The notes: generated by a model not told the origin, from the sequence alone. Positions 33,531-44,524 are shown, numbered from the stretch's first letter. The stretch is 64,000 nt of DNA from Forficula auricularia (GCA_024734495.1 JALMQS010000906.1:496001-560000), one strand, 5' to 3'. Numbers and translations: made by a program.

Positions 33531-33594
33531 TAATATAATATAATAAGACTAAAGAGTAAAAAAATAAATTATAATTTAAAAAAAGTAAAAACAC

Positions 33595-33790
33595 CTTTTA
33601 TCAGTAATTATCTAAAAAGTACAAAATAATGTAATAAACTAATAAACATAAAGTCAAAAAGCGTGGGGCGCAGAAGCATGTAGTTTTAATTAATTTCGAC
33701 AAAGTGCCCCACGCTTTTTGACTTTATGTTTATTAGTTTATTACATTATTTTGTAATTTTTAGAGAATGACTGACAAAAGAGTGTTTTTT
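33595..33790. mobile_element. Foldback, ~75-bp arms
   Basis: GTAATAAACTAATAAACATA through AAAGTCAAAAAGCGTGGGGC on the left is matched by GCCCCACGCTTTTTGACTTT through TATGTTTATTAGTTTATTAC on the right. The loop is about 42 bases (GCAGAAGCATGTAG...). The arms are nearly perfect. No coding content. Confidence 0.92.
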
Positions 33791-33800
33791 AGTTTTTTTT

Positions 33801-34474
33801 AACCGACTTCAAAAAAGGAGGTTCTCTATTCGACTGAATTTTTTTTTGTTTTTGTGTCTATGTTACCTCATATCTCCGCCAATTGTGAACCGATTTTGAA
33901 AATTTTTTTTGCATTGGGTTCAGTCTAGCTTCCGATTGGTCCCATTTTTTTATTGGTATTAGACCTTTTTTGTTAGGTTTGTTCAGGCCTAACTTCTTTG
34001 TTTATGAACCGATTTCGATGATTCTTTTTTTATTGGAAAGGGGGTATTTTAGGGATGGTCAAGTTCTGATGATATGTTCACTATTAATAACATCACTAAA
34101 AAGAAAAAATAAAAATAATTTTTAAGAAAAAATAAAACCGACTTCAAAAAATTAAATGCAACAAATAAAATTCACTAAAAAGGTATAAAATAATTATTAT
34201 CTTATTTAGTTACAATTAAACGACGAAATATTAACATGAAATTACTTTTTGATGTCGGTACCAAACAAACTATACCTATAAGCGAGCACCCTCCAAACGT
34301 ACTAAGTAAGTTCCGTCGAGTGAGATTCATAAAAGGTATATGTTTTGGCACCGACTTCAAAAAGTAATTTCATGTTAATATTTCGTCGTTTAATTGTAAC
34401 TAAATAAGATAATAATTATTTTATACCTTTTAGTGTATTTTATTTGTTGTATTTAATTTTTTGAAGTCGGTTTT
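33801..34474. mobile_element. CCGACTTC foldback MITE, copy 2
   Basis: Starts AACCGACTTCAAAAAAGGAG and ends GAAGTCGGTTTT. It has the same one-sided 5' part and inverted arms as 8572-9267. The central spacer has the same orientation as copy 1 (CTATACCTATAAGCGAGC on the left, GATTCATAAAAGGTATATG on the right). Confidence 0.92.
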
Positions 34475-35085
34475 ATTTTTTTCTTAAAAATTATTTTTAT
34501 TAAAATTATAATTACTTTTTGGTTCATTTTGAAAAATATGTTTTAATCTACTTCTGAAAATCGGAAACCATAGTAAATAGATAATACTTTTTTAGTATTT
34601 TTCTATTCGAGAATAATTTTATTCTAATCTAGCCTCTGCTTTGGTAAAGTGGGTCACAGACTCAAAACGCAGCATTAGAAAGCGAGAGTCGTGAGAATTA
34701 TTAGCTAGACAGTACTGGATATATCTCTATATATGTATGTGTGTAATGTGTATGTGTGTGGCTTGCTCACGTCGTGAGACATTCTAATACAACAAATCTC
34801 ACACACAGACACACACATATCCACCTCTTCTCACCCACATCGCGAATAAATTTAATAAATTTTGTCTTGTCTTATTTCCCCTGCCTTTCACCTGGATACT
34901 TCCAGCCTTAACTTCCTTTACCGTAAATAAACACTGCTAAAAATAAACATCACCTGGGTAATTTTTTGCTTTAATTAAAACAAATATATTAATATCAATT
35001 TTAATTTCAATTAAAAAGGTCGATTTTTATTTGAAGATAATTGAAATAAAGTTTAATTTGTTTTTTGTCAACGTCAATTAGGATG
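34475..35085. other. Spacer with microsatellites and a dispersed-family scrap
   Basis: GTGTGTAATGTGTATGTGTG at 34739 and CACACACAGACACACACA near 34800 are short simple repeats. At 34955-35085 a scrap of the dispersed ~400-bp family is visible (AAAAAGGTCGATTTTTATTTG). No gene. Confidence 0.5.
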
Positions 35086-35093
35086 GTTTAGCT

Positions 35094-35706
35094 CTGTGAT
35101 TCTCAACCTTTTTTGTTGCGGCACACTTTTAACAATTTAAAAATTTGCTGGCACACTAACAATACTTTAAAAAAAATTTACTTACCTATAATACCCTGTG
35201 TTACTGTGTAAAATATGTTGTTTATGATAATAATTTTCAATGTAAAATAAAATAATATGTACTACAAAGACAACATGATGTTCATTGAGTGATTAATTAT
35301 AAGAATACATTTAAGGCGAAATTTGAGCTTGATCATTTTTGATAATTTGGTTTATATTTGGTCGTAAAAATGATATTGCCACGCTAATTTTGTCATCTAC
35401 TAGTACATTAAAAGTCTCGATCTTTTTTGGATTTTTATATTGGTTAATGGTGAAAATCCGAATTCGCACAAATAAGATGTAGAAAATTGTAATAATACTT
35501 TTAAAGCTTTTTTGGCTATTATGGGATAATCACATCTAATTTAATCCAAAATGAATTAATTGACTCTTCCGAATGTTTTGAAATTAAATCTCGATTATTA
35601 CAAAGCGAAATAAATTTTCATTGTTTGCATTTCTAAAATTTGGCGGCACACTTAAAGAATTTCGCGGCACACAAAAGTGCCGCGGCACAGTGGTTGAGAA
35701 TCACTG
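35094..35706. mobile_element. Non-autonomous hAT element with exact 8-bp target duplication
   Basis: The left terminus is CTGTGATTCTCAACC and the right terminus, complemented, is CAGTGATTCTCAACC. GTTTAGCT occurs directly before (35086-35093) and directly after (35707-35714). Subterminal CGGCACAC repeats (GCGGCACACTTTTAAC on the left; GCGGCACACAAAAGTGCCGC on the right) are typical of hAT ends. The 613-bp body has no transposase frame. Intact duplication suggests a comparatively young insertion. Confidence 0.95.
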
Positions 35707-35994
35707 GTTTAGCTTATTGGAGAAGAGACTAAATTGAAAGTGATTTTCAAAGCCTATAGGGGTTTTAGGAGTGGGGAGGAAATAACAAATAGATTTCAGG
35801 AACCAAGTTATTTATGTTAGGTAGAACTGAGATCATAGGAAAAAGAATTTTTTAGAAAAAAAACTTACTTCAAAAAAATAATAAGAACTGTAAAAGCAAA
35901 ATAATAAAATGCACTACTAGTACAATATCCCGACTTAGGTCGACCTTCACCTATCGAGTTTCCTAATGAAATTAATATTTTGAAAATATAATGT
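35707..35994. other. No supported feature
   Basis: A+T-rich spacer between the hAT element and the GC-rich repeat core. Confidence 0.4.
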
Positions 35995-36095
35995 ACGAGC
36001 TGCTTCTGGCGTGCCTTCGGCACGCCCTCTACTGCTCGGCCCTCCAGGCATGTGGCCCTGGCGGGCAGCGTCTCGGCATGTGATTATTAGGTCTG
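35995..36095 (+). repeat. GC-rich repeat core, copy 2
   Basis: GGCCCTCCAGGCATGTGGCC followed by GGCGGGCAGCGTCTCG matches the minus strand of 7378-7480. An extra hairpin GGCGTGCCTTCGGCACGCC lies near 36008. Frames on both strands are compositional. Confidence 0.75.
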
Positions 36096-36960
36096 TAATA
36101 TATATTTGTAATATTTTGGCCCCTCTTTCGCCGCCCACGCACTCATTTTGGCTATTGATTTTTACAGCATACATTTTATATAGTCTTAAAAATTAACATT
36201 ACAAAATTTGGTCTATATCGGAGAGAGTATTAATTTTTTGCCCCCACTCACATTTTGGGAGGTTGAAATTATTTTTTTAAATATTTGCAAATAAATAACT
36301 CTCAGTTTTCTAAAGAGTAAATGTACAAAAAGGCTAAAAATTTCTATATTTTACCCCCCCCCCCTTTCGACCCCATACAGTCAATTTTGATAGTTGATTT
36401 TTACAGGAATAGTTTCTTAAAGTAATAAAGAATAATTCTACAAAATTTGATCAAGATCGGAGAGTTTTAATTTTTGCCCCCACTCACATTTTGGATAGTT
36501 GGCAGTCGAATTTCAAAAAATCCTGAAATAACTTTTTAGATATTTATATTTAGAATTTTATTAAGTAAAAATCAAGTAGATATCTTATCGTTCTTAATTG
36601 AAAATGCATAATTAGTGTAAACACATTGCAAAAATATTTTGCCCCTTTTGACCTCTTTAGGGGTCGAATTTCAAAAAATCCTGAAATTAATTTTTAGATA
36701 TTTTAATTTAGTATTTTTATAAGTAAAAAGCAAGTAAATATTTTATCGTCCTTAAGAGATATCGCATAATCAGTGAAAACCCACTTTGCCCCCTTTGACA
36801 CCCTTAGGGGTCGTATTTCAAAAAATCCTTTCTTAGTGAGCCCCTATGTCATAGATGTAATATCCTCTCCAAATTTCATGTTTCTATGTCCAGTGGTTCT
36901 GGCTGTTTTGATGATGAGTGAGTGTATCGGGCAAAGAATTTTATATATATATATAGATTA
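36096..36960 (+). repeat. Degenerate tandem arthropod repeat
   Basis: The phrases TTTTTGCCCCCACTCACATTTT (36235, 36472), AATTTCAAAAAATCCTGAAAT (36509, 36666) and ATTTTGATAGTTGATTTTTA recur at irregular ~160-240-bp spacing. They form a decayed tandem structure ending in a (TA)n near 36942. The 62-codon frame at 36773 lies within it and is not supported as a gene. Confidence 0.6.
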
Positions 36961-36961
36961 A

Positions 36962-37440
36962 GTACCTGGAACACCGACCGATGTTCGGTGATTTTTTACT
37001 TGAGTTAAAAGCGATATATTAATTTTATTTTAATTTTTAAATTCAAGTAATAAGATCAATTTTTATTAGCAGCTAAAATAAAATAAAATTGAAATAAAAT
37101 TTAATTTTTGTTTTGCCAACGTTATGGCAATCATCAATACATATCACTCGGCACAAAGTTTTGAATGTAATTGCAATTAAAACAATGCTTGACCATACCC
37201 TGTATGGTAAAGTAAATAATATTAGTATATACGGTGGTTCTTTCGTTGACAGTTTTAAATCCTGAAGAAGGAGGGACGATCCTTCGAATTGTCGGATTTT
37301 TTAAGAGAATGAAATTGATATTCCAATAATTATTTTATAGAAAAATACCTTTAATTAATCAAATTCTCTAATTTTAATATATAATAATATTTGTAATGAT
37401 GATAATGACCTAAGTCCGGGATCTTAGACTATACACAGTA
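36962..37440 (+). repeat. Dispersed ~400-bp family, full-length copy
   Basis: AGTACCTGGAACACCGACCG begins the unit. It contains the GATGTTCGG hairpin strand, the ACAAAGTTTTGAATGTAAT block, GTTCTTTCGTTGACAG, and the tail CCTGAAGAAGGAGGG, CGATCCTTCGAATTGTCGG. The tail is a mutated hammerhead-like motif (GAAT in place of GAAA). A 27-bp palindrome family member is inserted at 37188. A second full copy is at 49671-50075. Confidence 0.8.
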
Positions 37441-38243
37441 TAAAATAATTATCTAATTTAGTTACAACTAAACGACGAAGTTTTTATGGTACATGAAATC
37501 TCTAAAATTTCAAACATTTAGAGTATTTTCATTAATATATAAGGTCGACTTCAAAATTTGAGTAGTATCTTTAAATTTTCAAATTATTATCCGTTATTTC
37601 TAATATTTCTATTAAAAAACATTTTTTATTTTGAAAACTATAATGGTTCGAAATGAAATAAAATTATTGCATACTTTCAAGGGGCAATTAAAATGAATGA
37701 GTTTCCATGAATTAATCGAAAGTTTTAACATTTTAAATTATGTCTATTATATTTTTCGTTCGGTTATTTTATGAGAAAATTTATTTTAATTCATTTTATC
37801 AAAAAATAAAAAATAAAAATTTTCAAGTGTCCGGTTTTTAAAGCTTTTAAGTTTCTAAGATCGGAAATAAGTAAGAGTGCTATAGACAAGTCATAGCTAG
37901 TTTATAGCAATAGAATTAGGAGAAAATTAATATTTTTTTATAGGTCAGGCTGATTCATTGTGGAAGACGGGAGATTTCCATCTTAGGGACTGCGGAGTTT
38001 AAGTTACAAGAATTAATTTCTGACTCCTACCCTCGATCACACATATCCGTTTAGGGCGAAGGTCTTCTTATATTTTTTAAAAATCTAATATTAAATTTGA
38101 AAAATAACAAAAAAGATTGGACAAAATTTGCAAAAAAAAAAAAAAAAACAAAAACAAAAAAAAAACGAAGTATAAAATAAAATTTCGAAAAATGAAGTTT
38201 ACTTTTTTGGACAGCATCCCCTGGCTAAAAAGCCACTGGTGTT
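37441..38243. other. Gene-free A+T-rich stretch
   Basis: ACAACTAAACGACGAA near 37464 is a scrap of the CCGACTTC foldback arm. A poly-A-rich run lies at 38132-38168. Nothing else is recognised. Confidence 0.5.
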
Positions 38244-38468
38244 AGGGTGGTCCTTATTTTGGGTATTTTCGAATTTTTACGCGGACAAGGGATCATATGG
38301 CTCAAAATAAATAAAACAAAAATATCCCCCAAGTTTCAAGTCTCTATCTCAACTATAACCTGTGCCCCGAGCGATGTAAGTTTCTCATCTAAATAACATG
38401 GGGTTTTTGCCATTGAAAGATCAATTTTTTATTCCGGCCAAAGTAATGGTTTTCGTAAAAGTAAAGAT
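38244..38468 (+). mobile_element. AGGGTGGTCC element, 5' part
   Basis: AGGGTGGTCCTTATTTTGGG begins a ~220-bp segment homologous to both arms of the foldback at 40128-44075. Shared strings include TTTTATTCCGGCCAAAGTAAT at the inner edge. Here the inner edge leads into a tandem array instead of a second arm. Confidence 0.85.
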
Positions 38469-39140
38469 ATTAATATTTCTTCAAGATAAATTAATACGTT
38501 CTACACACCCTAAATCGATTTTTCGAACACCCTGTATATTGGTATTATTATTCAAAAAGTAAAAATATTAATATTTCTTCAAAATAAATTAATACGTTCT
38601 ACACACCCTAAATCGATTTTTCAGACACCCTGTATATTGGTATTTTTAATCAAAAAGTAAAAATATTAATATTTCTTCAAAATAAATTAATACGTTCTGT
38701 ACACCCTAAATCGATTTTTCGGACACCCTGTATATTGATATTATTAATCAAAAAGTAAAAATATTAATATTTCTTCAAAATAAATTAATACGCTCTACAC
38801 ACCCTAAATCGATTTTTCAGACACCCTGTTTATTGGTATTATTAATCAAAAAGTAAAAATATTAGTATTTCTTCAAAATAAATTAATACGTTCTACACAC
38901 CCTAAATCGATTTTTCAGACACCCTGTATATTGGTATTATTAATAAAAAAGTAAAAATATTAATATTTCTTCAAAATAAATTAATACGTTCTACAAACCC
39001 TAAATCGATTTTTCAGACACCCTGTATATTGGTATTATTAATAAAAAAGTAAAAATATTAATATTTCTTCAAAATAAATTAATACGTTCTATACACCCTA
39101 AATAGATTTTTCGGACACCCTGTATATTGATATATGAATT
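38469..39140 (+). repeat. 98-bp tandem array (seven units)
   Basis: ATTAATATTTCTTCAA recurs at 38469, 38567, 38665, 38763, 38861 (one change), 38959 and 39057, exactly 98 bp apart. Each unit contains ACACACCCTAAATCGATTTTT and ACACCCTGTATATTGG. Units are 95 % or more alike by eye, so the expansion is recent. It sits inside, or at the edge of, the AGGGTGGTCC element. Confidence 0.97.
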
Positions 39141-39883
39141 ATAGCTGGTCGTTGTAGTTGGTTCCTATTTTTTATTTTATTTTATTTTTCTTACTTTTCT
39201 GATTTCGATTTTCTTCGAATTTGATAAAGATAAAAAAGTCGATCAATTTATTAAATTTATTTTCAGTTCCAAGCAAGCCTTCCTGGGTGCAAGTTCGCGA
39301 TTCTTTTATATTAGAGAAGACAATTCGATATTTTCCACAGGATCTAGGAACAAATAGAGTAAGTACATTCTATATGCTTCTATTTAGAGTACCTAACTCG
39401 ATAAATTGTTATAATATTCTAATTACCTTAGAAATAAAACATTAATTAAATATTAACGAATTAATTTACTCAACTTAAATGATTTTAAGTTGATAAAGAT
39501 CTTTTTCATGTGAGGTTTTAAAAGACTGACTATAACTCGCTCCTGGTAAATAGAGTATTCACTATACTCGATAATATTCTATTTTGATATTAATTTCATT
39601 TTTTCTTATTTGTGTTTAGAAATGTCTGAAACGTAAAAAAATCTCACTCGATTTCGATTATAATAACTCTAGAACAGCATAAGGAAAAAAAAGAATCTTA
39701 AAGAGAAATTAACGAGATTTTATAAATGAAAGGGTTTATTTAGTCACATAAAATAAATAAATAAAGTAATTTTAGCCAATTACCATTCATAAAGAGGTAC
39801 AGAGATTGTCCTCTATTTGATGCAAATAAACATACACACATATAAGATTGGAGTAATTTTTGGAGACGGACTGATAAGTGAAT
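39141..39883. other. Spacer with repeat scraps
   Basis: A 74-codon frame at 39221-39445 has a mixed composition (VPSKPSWVQVRDSFI near its middle) but no recognised domain. At 39797-39845 there is a scrap of the AGCAGAG/GATGCAAATAAACATACAC family. No gene is called. Confidence 0.4.
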
Positions 39884-40087
39884 TAAGTGGATATCGATGA
39901 GGCAGTCCAAAACAAGAAGAAGATAATTTACACTATCTTTTTATTCATAAAACCGACGTTTCGGAGGCTATTCCCTCCTTCAGGGTTTTCAAAAAAGGAA
40001 TAGCCTCCGAAACGTCGGTTTTATGAATAAAAAGATAGTGTAAATTATCTACTTCTTTTTGGACTGCCTCATCGATATCCACTTAAT
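39884..40087. mobile_element. Palindrome with a hammerhead-like motif on each arm
   Basis: TTAAGTGGATATCGATGAGG at 39884 is complemented at 40087. Each arm (~95 bp) carries GGCAGTCC, a GATAGTGTAAATTATC-like part, and the GAAACGTCGG motif. On the minus strand the left arm reads CCTGAAGGAGGGAATAGCCT then CCGAAACGTCGG (one base shorter than elsewhere). On the + strand the right arm has lost the CTGAAG start (AAAAAAGGAATAGCCTCC). The centre is near 39986. Confidence 0.88.
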
Positions 40088-40202
40088 ACACACATATATA
40101 TCAAATATATATTTATATATGTATATTAGGGTGGTTTTTATTTTGGGTATTTTCGAATTTTTACGTTGACAAAGGCTGACATGGTTTAAAATAAATAAAA
40201 AT

Positions 40203-43200
40203 TAGATCTGTGTCGTAGGACACCGGATAGGAACGAAGTTCCTTATTATAAAAATATTAATTTTAAGTTCTATTCTAGGTATAAAGAAAAATAATTATTC
40301 GGGTATACATTTTTTATTATGATTTTTTTATCGATAAAAAGCAAAAGAAACTACTTTATAAAATTATCTTAACACCTTTATTTTATTTACAATGATTTAT
40401 AAAAATATATAATATATAATAATAATAATATACAAAAAGAAACAGGTATTTATATGAATAATAATAATTAAGCCTAATTATGTTCTATCATAGAAACTAT
40501 AGCTTTATGGTAACTAAAATAAGATATATATATTTGTGATTCGATTTTTGCCAAATATCTCGAGAAAACAGCATCGATAGTAGTAAGTACTAAAATTAAT
40601 TACAGTTATTAATGGTAATAATAAATTTATTAAAAATGTATATAATTTTCATACCATACCTTGGATCTTTTGTATTTTTTTCTTTTATTCTTTGTCGATA
40701 CTCTTGTTGATATTGCCTACTTGTTTTTTTTTTGGAACGAAGTGAACTTATGGGACGCCTCGGGGTGGTACCCTAGTCTGTGAAAAGTGTCCGTAACGTT
40801 AAATAAAAACAAGCGAGCCAATGCTCATGCGCGCGCATCCACTCAGCCACTCTGGGGCGGGGCCTCTGGCTTGCGCTCTGGTCGGGAATCGATGCTGTTC
40901 GATGTTGAATCTTTCGATTCAACAGGTATTATTTCATTACCCTCCTCTACCTCTCTGCTTCTATTTATCGAAATAATCCTCTTTAAAAATTTTATTAATT
41001 TAATAGACAGAATAATAGAATTCAATAAAATGGCATCGAATTCAGAGACAGAACATTCAGAACATTTCGTTATTCAGCAACAAATAACAAAGGTGTGCTT
41101 ACTTAATTAATAAATAAATGAAAATGAAATGAAAATAAATAAAAGAATATTGCAATAATTCTACTAATTTATTTATTATATTTCCAGCTAATAGAAGAAA
41201 ATAATCAATTAAAAAAAATCTACTAAAGGTAAGCGTTATATATTAATCGTGGGTGTATGTGTAAAATCCCCGTGAATCCCTAATTGATTTCATAACTAAT
41301 TCCTATAATTTATTTATTTATTTAATTAATTGAATTTTATTATTTATTTATTCTATTTAAGGAAATAAAAATTAAAGAAGAAGAAAAAATTCCTTGGAAT
41401 TTGATTTCCAACGAGGATTTGATGAATTATTATTAAAATATCTAAGATTATTTATTTATTTATTATTAGAGTATCTATTAGTTAGATATTTATATAATAT
41501 ACTGAGTAAAACATTGTATAAATTCATATACTGTTTTTTCTCAAATTCAAAAATATTTCCAAACAAGTTTGTTCAGTACCCACCTCTCCATCCCCTCCCT
41601 CGATTAGCACTCATGGATTTAATTTTAACATTTTTTTATTTTATTTTCTTTGAAGGAAAGAAATACGAAAAAAAGCCGAGTACCAAAAAAGGTATCGGGA
41701 GCGTGAAAAAAAAAACAAGGTACGGTATATAATTTATATACCGTATATTATATATATTATAATATTTTGCAGTGTAATTTTAAATACGACTGTAAAGTTA
41801 GTAGACATCAGACGAGAAATTAATGATTTTATAATCAATTTCAGTATCGGAGAAAAATATAAAAAAAAAAACAAGTAGGCAATATCAACAAGAGTATCGA
41901 CAAAGAATAAAAGAAAAAATACAAAAGATCCAAGGTATGGTATGAAAATTATATACATTTTTAATAAATTTATTATTACCATTAATAACTGTAATTAATT
42001 TTAGTACTTACTACTATCGATGCTGTTTTCTCGAGATATTTGGCAAAAATCGAATCACAAATATATATATCTTATTTTAGTTACCATAAAGCTATAGTTT
42101 CTATGATAGAACATAATTAGGCTTAATTATTATTATTCATATAAATACCTGTTTCTTTTTGTATATTATTATTATTATATATTATATATTTTTATAAATC
42201 ATTGTAAATAAAATAAAGGTGTTAAGATAATTTTATAAAGTAGTTTCTTTGCTTTTTATCGATAAAAAAATCATAATAAAAAATGTATACCCGAATAATT
42301 ATTTTTCTTTATACCTAGAATAGAACTTAAAATTAATATTTTTATAATAAGGAACTTCGTTCCTATCCGGTGTCCTACGACACAGATCGACTTTTTTTAT
42401 ATTTTTCTCCGATACTGAAATTGATTATAAAATCATTAATTTCTCGTCTGATGTCTACTAACTTTACAGTCGTATTTAAAATTACACTGCAAAATATTAT
42501 AATATATATAATATACGGTATATAAATTATATACCGTACCTTGTTTTTTTTTTTTCACGCTCCCGATACCTTTTTTGGTACTCGGCTTTTTTTTCGTATT
42601 TCTTTCCTTCAAAGAAAATAAATAAAATAAAAAAATGTTAAAATTAAATCCATGAGTGCTAATCGAGGGAGGGGATGGAGAGGTGGGTACTGAACAAACT
42701 TGTTTGGAAATATTTTTGAATTTGAGAAAAAACAGTATATGAATTTATACAATGTTTTACTCAGTATATTATATAAATATCTAACTAATAGATACTCTAA
42801 TAATAAATAAATAAATAATCTTAGATATTTTAATAATAATTCATCAAATCCTCGTTGGAAATCAAATTCCAAGGAATTTTTTCTTCTTCTTTAATTTTTA
42901 TTTCCTTAAATAGAATAAATAAATAATAAAATTCAATTAATTAAATAAATAAATAAATTATAGGAATTAGTTATGAAATCAATTAGGGATTCACGGGGAT
43001 TTTACACATACACCCACGATTAATATATAACGCTTACCTTTAGTAGATTTTTTTAATTGATTATTTTCTTCTATTAGCTGGAAATATAATAAATAAATTA
43101 GTAGAATTATTGCAATATTCTTTTATTTATTTTCATTTCATTTTCATTTATTTATTAATTAAGTAAGCACACCTTTGTTATTTGTTGCTGAATAACGAAA

Positions 43201-43531
43201 TGTTCTGAATGTTCTGTCTCTGAATTCGATGCCATTTTATTGAATTCTATTATTCTGTCTATTAAATTAATAAAATTTTTAAAGAGGATTATTTCGATAA
43301 ATAGAAGCAGAGAGGTAGAGGAGGGTAATGAAATAATACCTGTTGAATCGAAAGATTCAACATCGAACAGCATCGATTCCCGACCAGAGCGCAAGCCAGA
43401 GGCCCCGCCCCCAGAGTGGCTGAGTGGATGCGCGCGCATGAGCATTGGCTCGCTTGTTTTTATTTAACGTTACGGACACTTTTCACAGACTAGGGTACCA
43501 CCCCGAGGCGTCCCATAAGTTCACTCGTTCC
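40203..43531. mobile_element. Element E nested in opposite orientation inside a second copy of E
   Basis: The order is A (40203-40733), B (40734-41870), A' (41871-42388), B' (42389-43531), where the prime means reverse complement. B+A' is one complete ~1.65-kb element. A plus B' is the complement of that element, interrupted at a poly-T tract. So E inserted into another E in reverse. Outer ends are GATCTGTGTCGTAGGACACC and, at the other end, GGAACGAGTGAACTTATGG (complemented). Copies differ by a handful of bases (for example eight versus seven A at 41211 and its partner). E lacks a recognisable transposase and its class is unknown. It has a CpG-rich start (GCGCGCATCCACTCAGCC) and exon-like pieces, listed separately. 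Confidence 0.9.
41030..41934 (+). pseudogene. Exon-like series inside element E (basic YxxRYRxR repeats)
   Basis: Candidate exon 1 at 41030-41092 starts ATG, encodes MASNSETEHSEHFVIQQQIT plus K and ends AAG|GTGTGC. Exon 2 at 41188-41228 follows TTTCCAG and encodes LIEENNQLKK before a stop, ending AAAG|GTAAGC. A later exon at 41656-41719 follows TTTGAAG and encodes KKAEYQKRYREREKK. One at 41879-41934 encodes RQYQQEYRQRIKEKIQ and ends CAAG|GTATGG. The repeated (E)YQxxYRxR pattern on ~60-nt exons suggests exon duplication. Frames do not join cleanly: exon 2 ends in a stop because of its A-run length, and B/A' poly-A breaks another. Either the reading is wrong or the gene is dead. The protein family is not recognised. 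Confidence 0.4.
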
Positions 43532-44075
43532 AAAAAATATCTCTCAAATTTCAAGTATCAATTTTAACCTGTGGGCCACAGCGATGTAAGTCTAAATACA
43601 TAGAATTTTTGGCATTGAAGGATCAATTTTTTATTCCGGCCAAAGTAATCGTTCTACTCTATAAACTTTATCCTTATAATAGTAGCTATCCCTCAGAATT
43701 ATTACATATTTTTAGCTATTATAATTTTGGAGTTTATAACTTAGTAACACTAAGATATAGCAGTATTTTATCTAGCTGTAACTCCAAAATTATAATAGCT
43801 AAAAATCTGTAATAATTCTGATGGATAGCTAGAATTATTAGGATAAAGTCTACATAGTTTCAAATTTTTTGATCCATTACTTTGGCCGGAATAATAAATT
43901 GATCGTTCAATGCCAAAAACCCCATGTTATTTGATAGGAAACTTAGAACACCGTGGGACACAGGTTAAAATTGAAATAGAGACTTGAAACTTGGGGGATA
44001 TTTTTTATATTTATTTCGAACCATATGAGCCCTTGTCCGCGTAAAAATTTGAAAATGACCAATAAGGACCATCCT

Positions 44076-44524
44076 ATTACGTATATACGTGAGTTTAGTA
44101 TCTTGGACAGCCTATATCTAATTGTTTGGTATAATTCGAGCCATGCACAATTGGCAGAAAATTGTTTTCAGATATATTACGACATTTAAATCCAATATTA
44201 AAAAAACAATTGGTTCAAAATAGTATGGTGATCGGTTGTCGATGCCATATGATGAAACAGTTGATGCGAAGCGAATCGCCTTTAATTCCAATTCTTTCTT
44301 TCCATTTCATGTTTTCAATGAAGTTTTCCCTTCTTGGACTCGTTCGTTTATTTATTTATTTATTTATTTTTCTCTTATATAATAAAAAAGAAATCAATTA
44401 TAATGTTTTGTTTTCTCTACTACCTTTTTTAATTCATTCATTGCTATTTCGTAACGAATAAAATGACTCGAAAAATTCAAAATTCAAATTCACATTAAAA
44501 GAAAATATATTTTAGTGTATTTTT
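44076..44524. other. Spacer with an unassigned open frame
   Basis: A 99-codon frame (44162-44461, +) reads DILRHLNPILKKQLVQNSM near its start and then becomes hydrophobic A+T-rich sequence with (TTTA)n. TTGTTTTCAG just before ATATTACG resembles a splice acceptor. The first ~40 codons have mixed composition and could be a transposon gene scrap. I do not recognise it. Confidence 0.3.

Larger units (their letters stand above)
40128..44075. mobile_element. AGGGTGGT foldback split by a nested insertion
   Basis: The left arm begins AGGGTGGTTTTTATTTTGGG (40128). It continues, after a 3.3-kb insertion, at ~43532 with ATATCTCTCAAATTTCAAG to TTATTCCGGCCAAAGTAAT near 43650. A central hairpin occupies 43670-43845 (AGCTATTATAATTTTGGAGT and its complement TAACTCCAAAATTATAATAGC). 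The right arm (43860-44075) is the complement of the left, ending GGACCATCCT. The 38244 copy is uninterrupted across the insertion point and so proves the insertion. Confidence 0.88.

Noticed and set aside
40787..41110. A 107-codon frame starting ATGTCCGTAACG
   Set aside because: It runs through promoter-like and intron-like sequence of the nested element; the better start is the internal ATG at 41030 with a splice donor at 41092.
40203..43531. A Helitron interpretation of element E (TCTGTGTCG start)
   Set aside because: There is no CTRR end with an adjacent 3' hairpin at the other boundary and no clear A/T insertion site.
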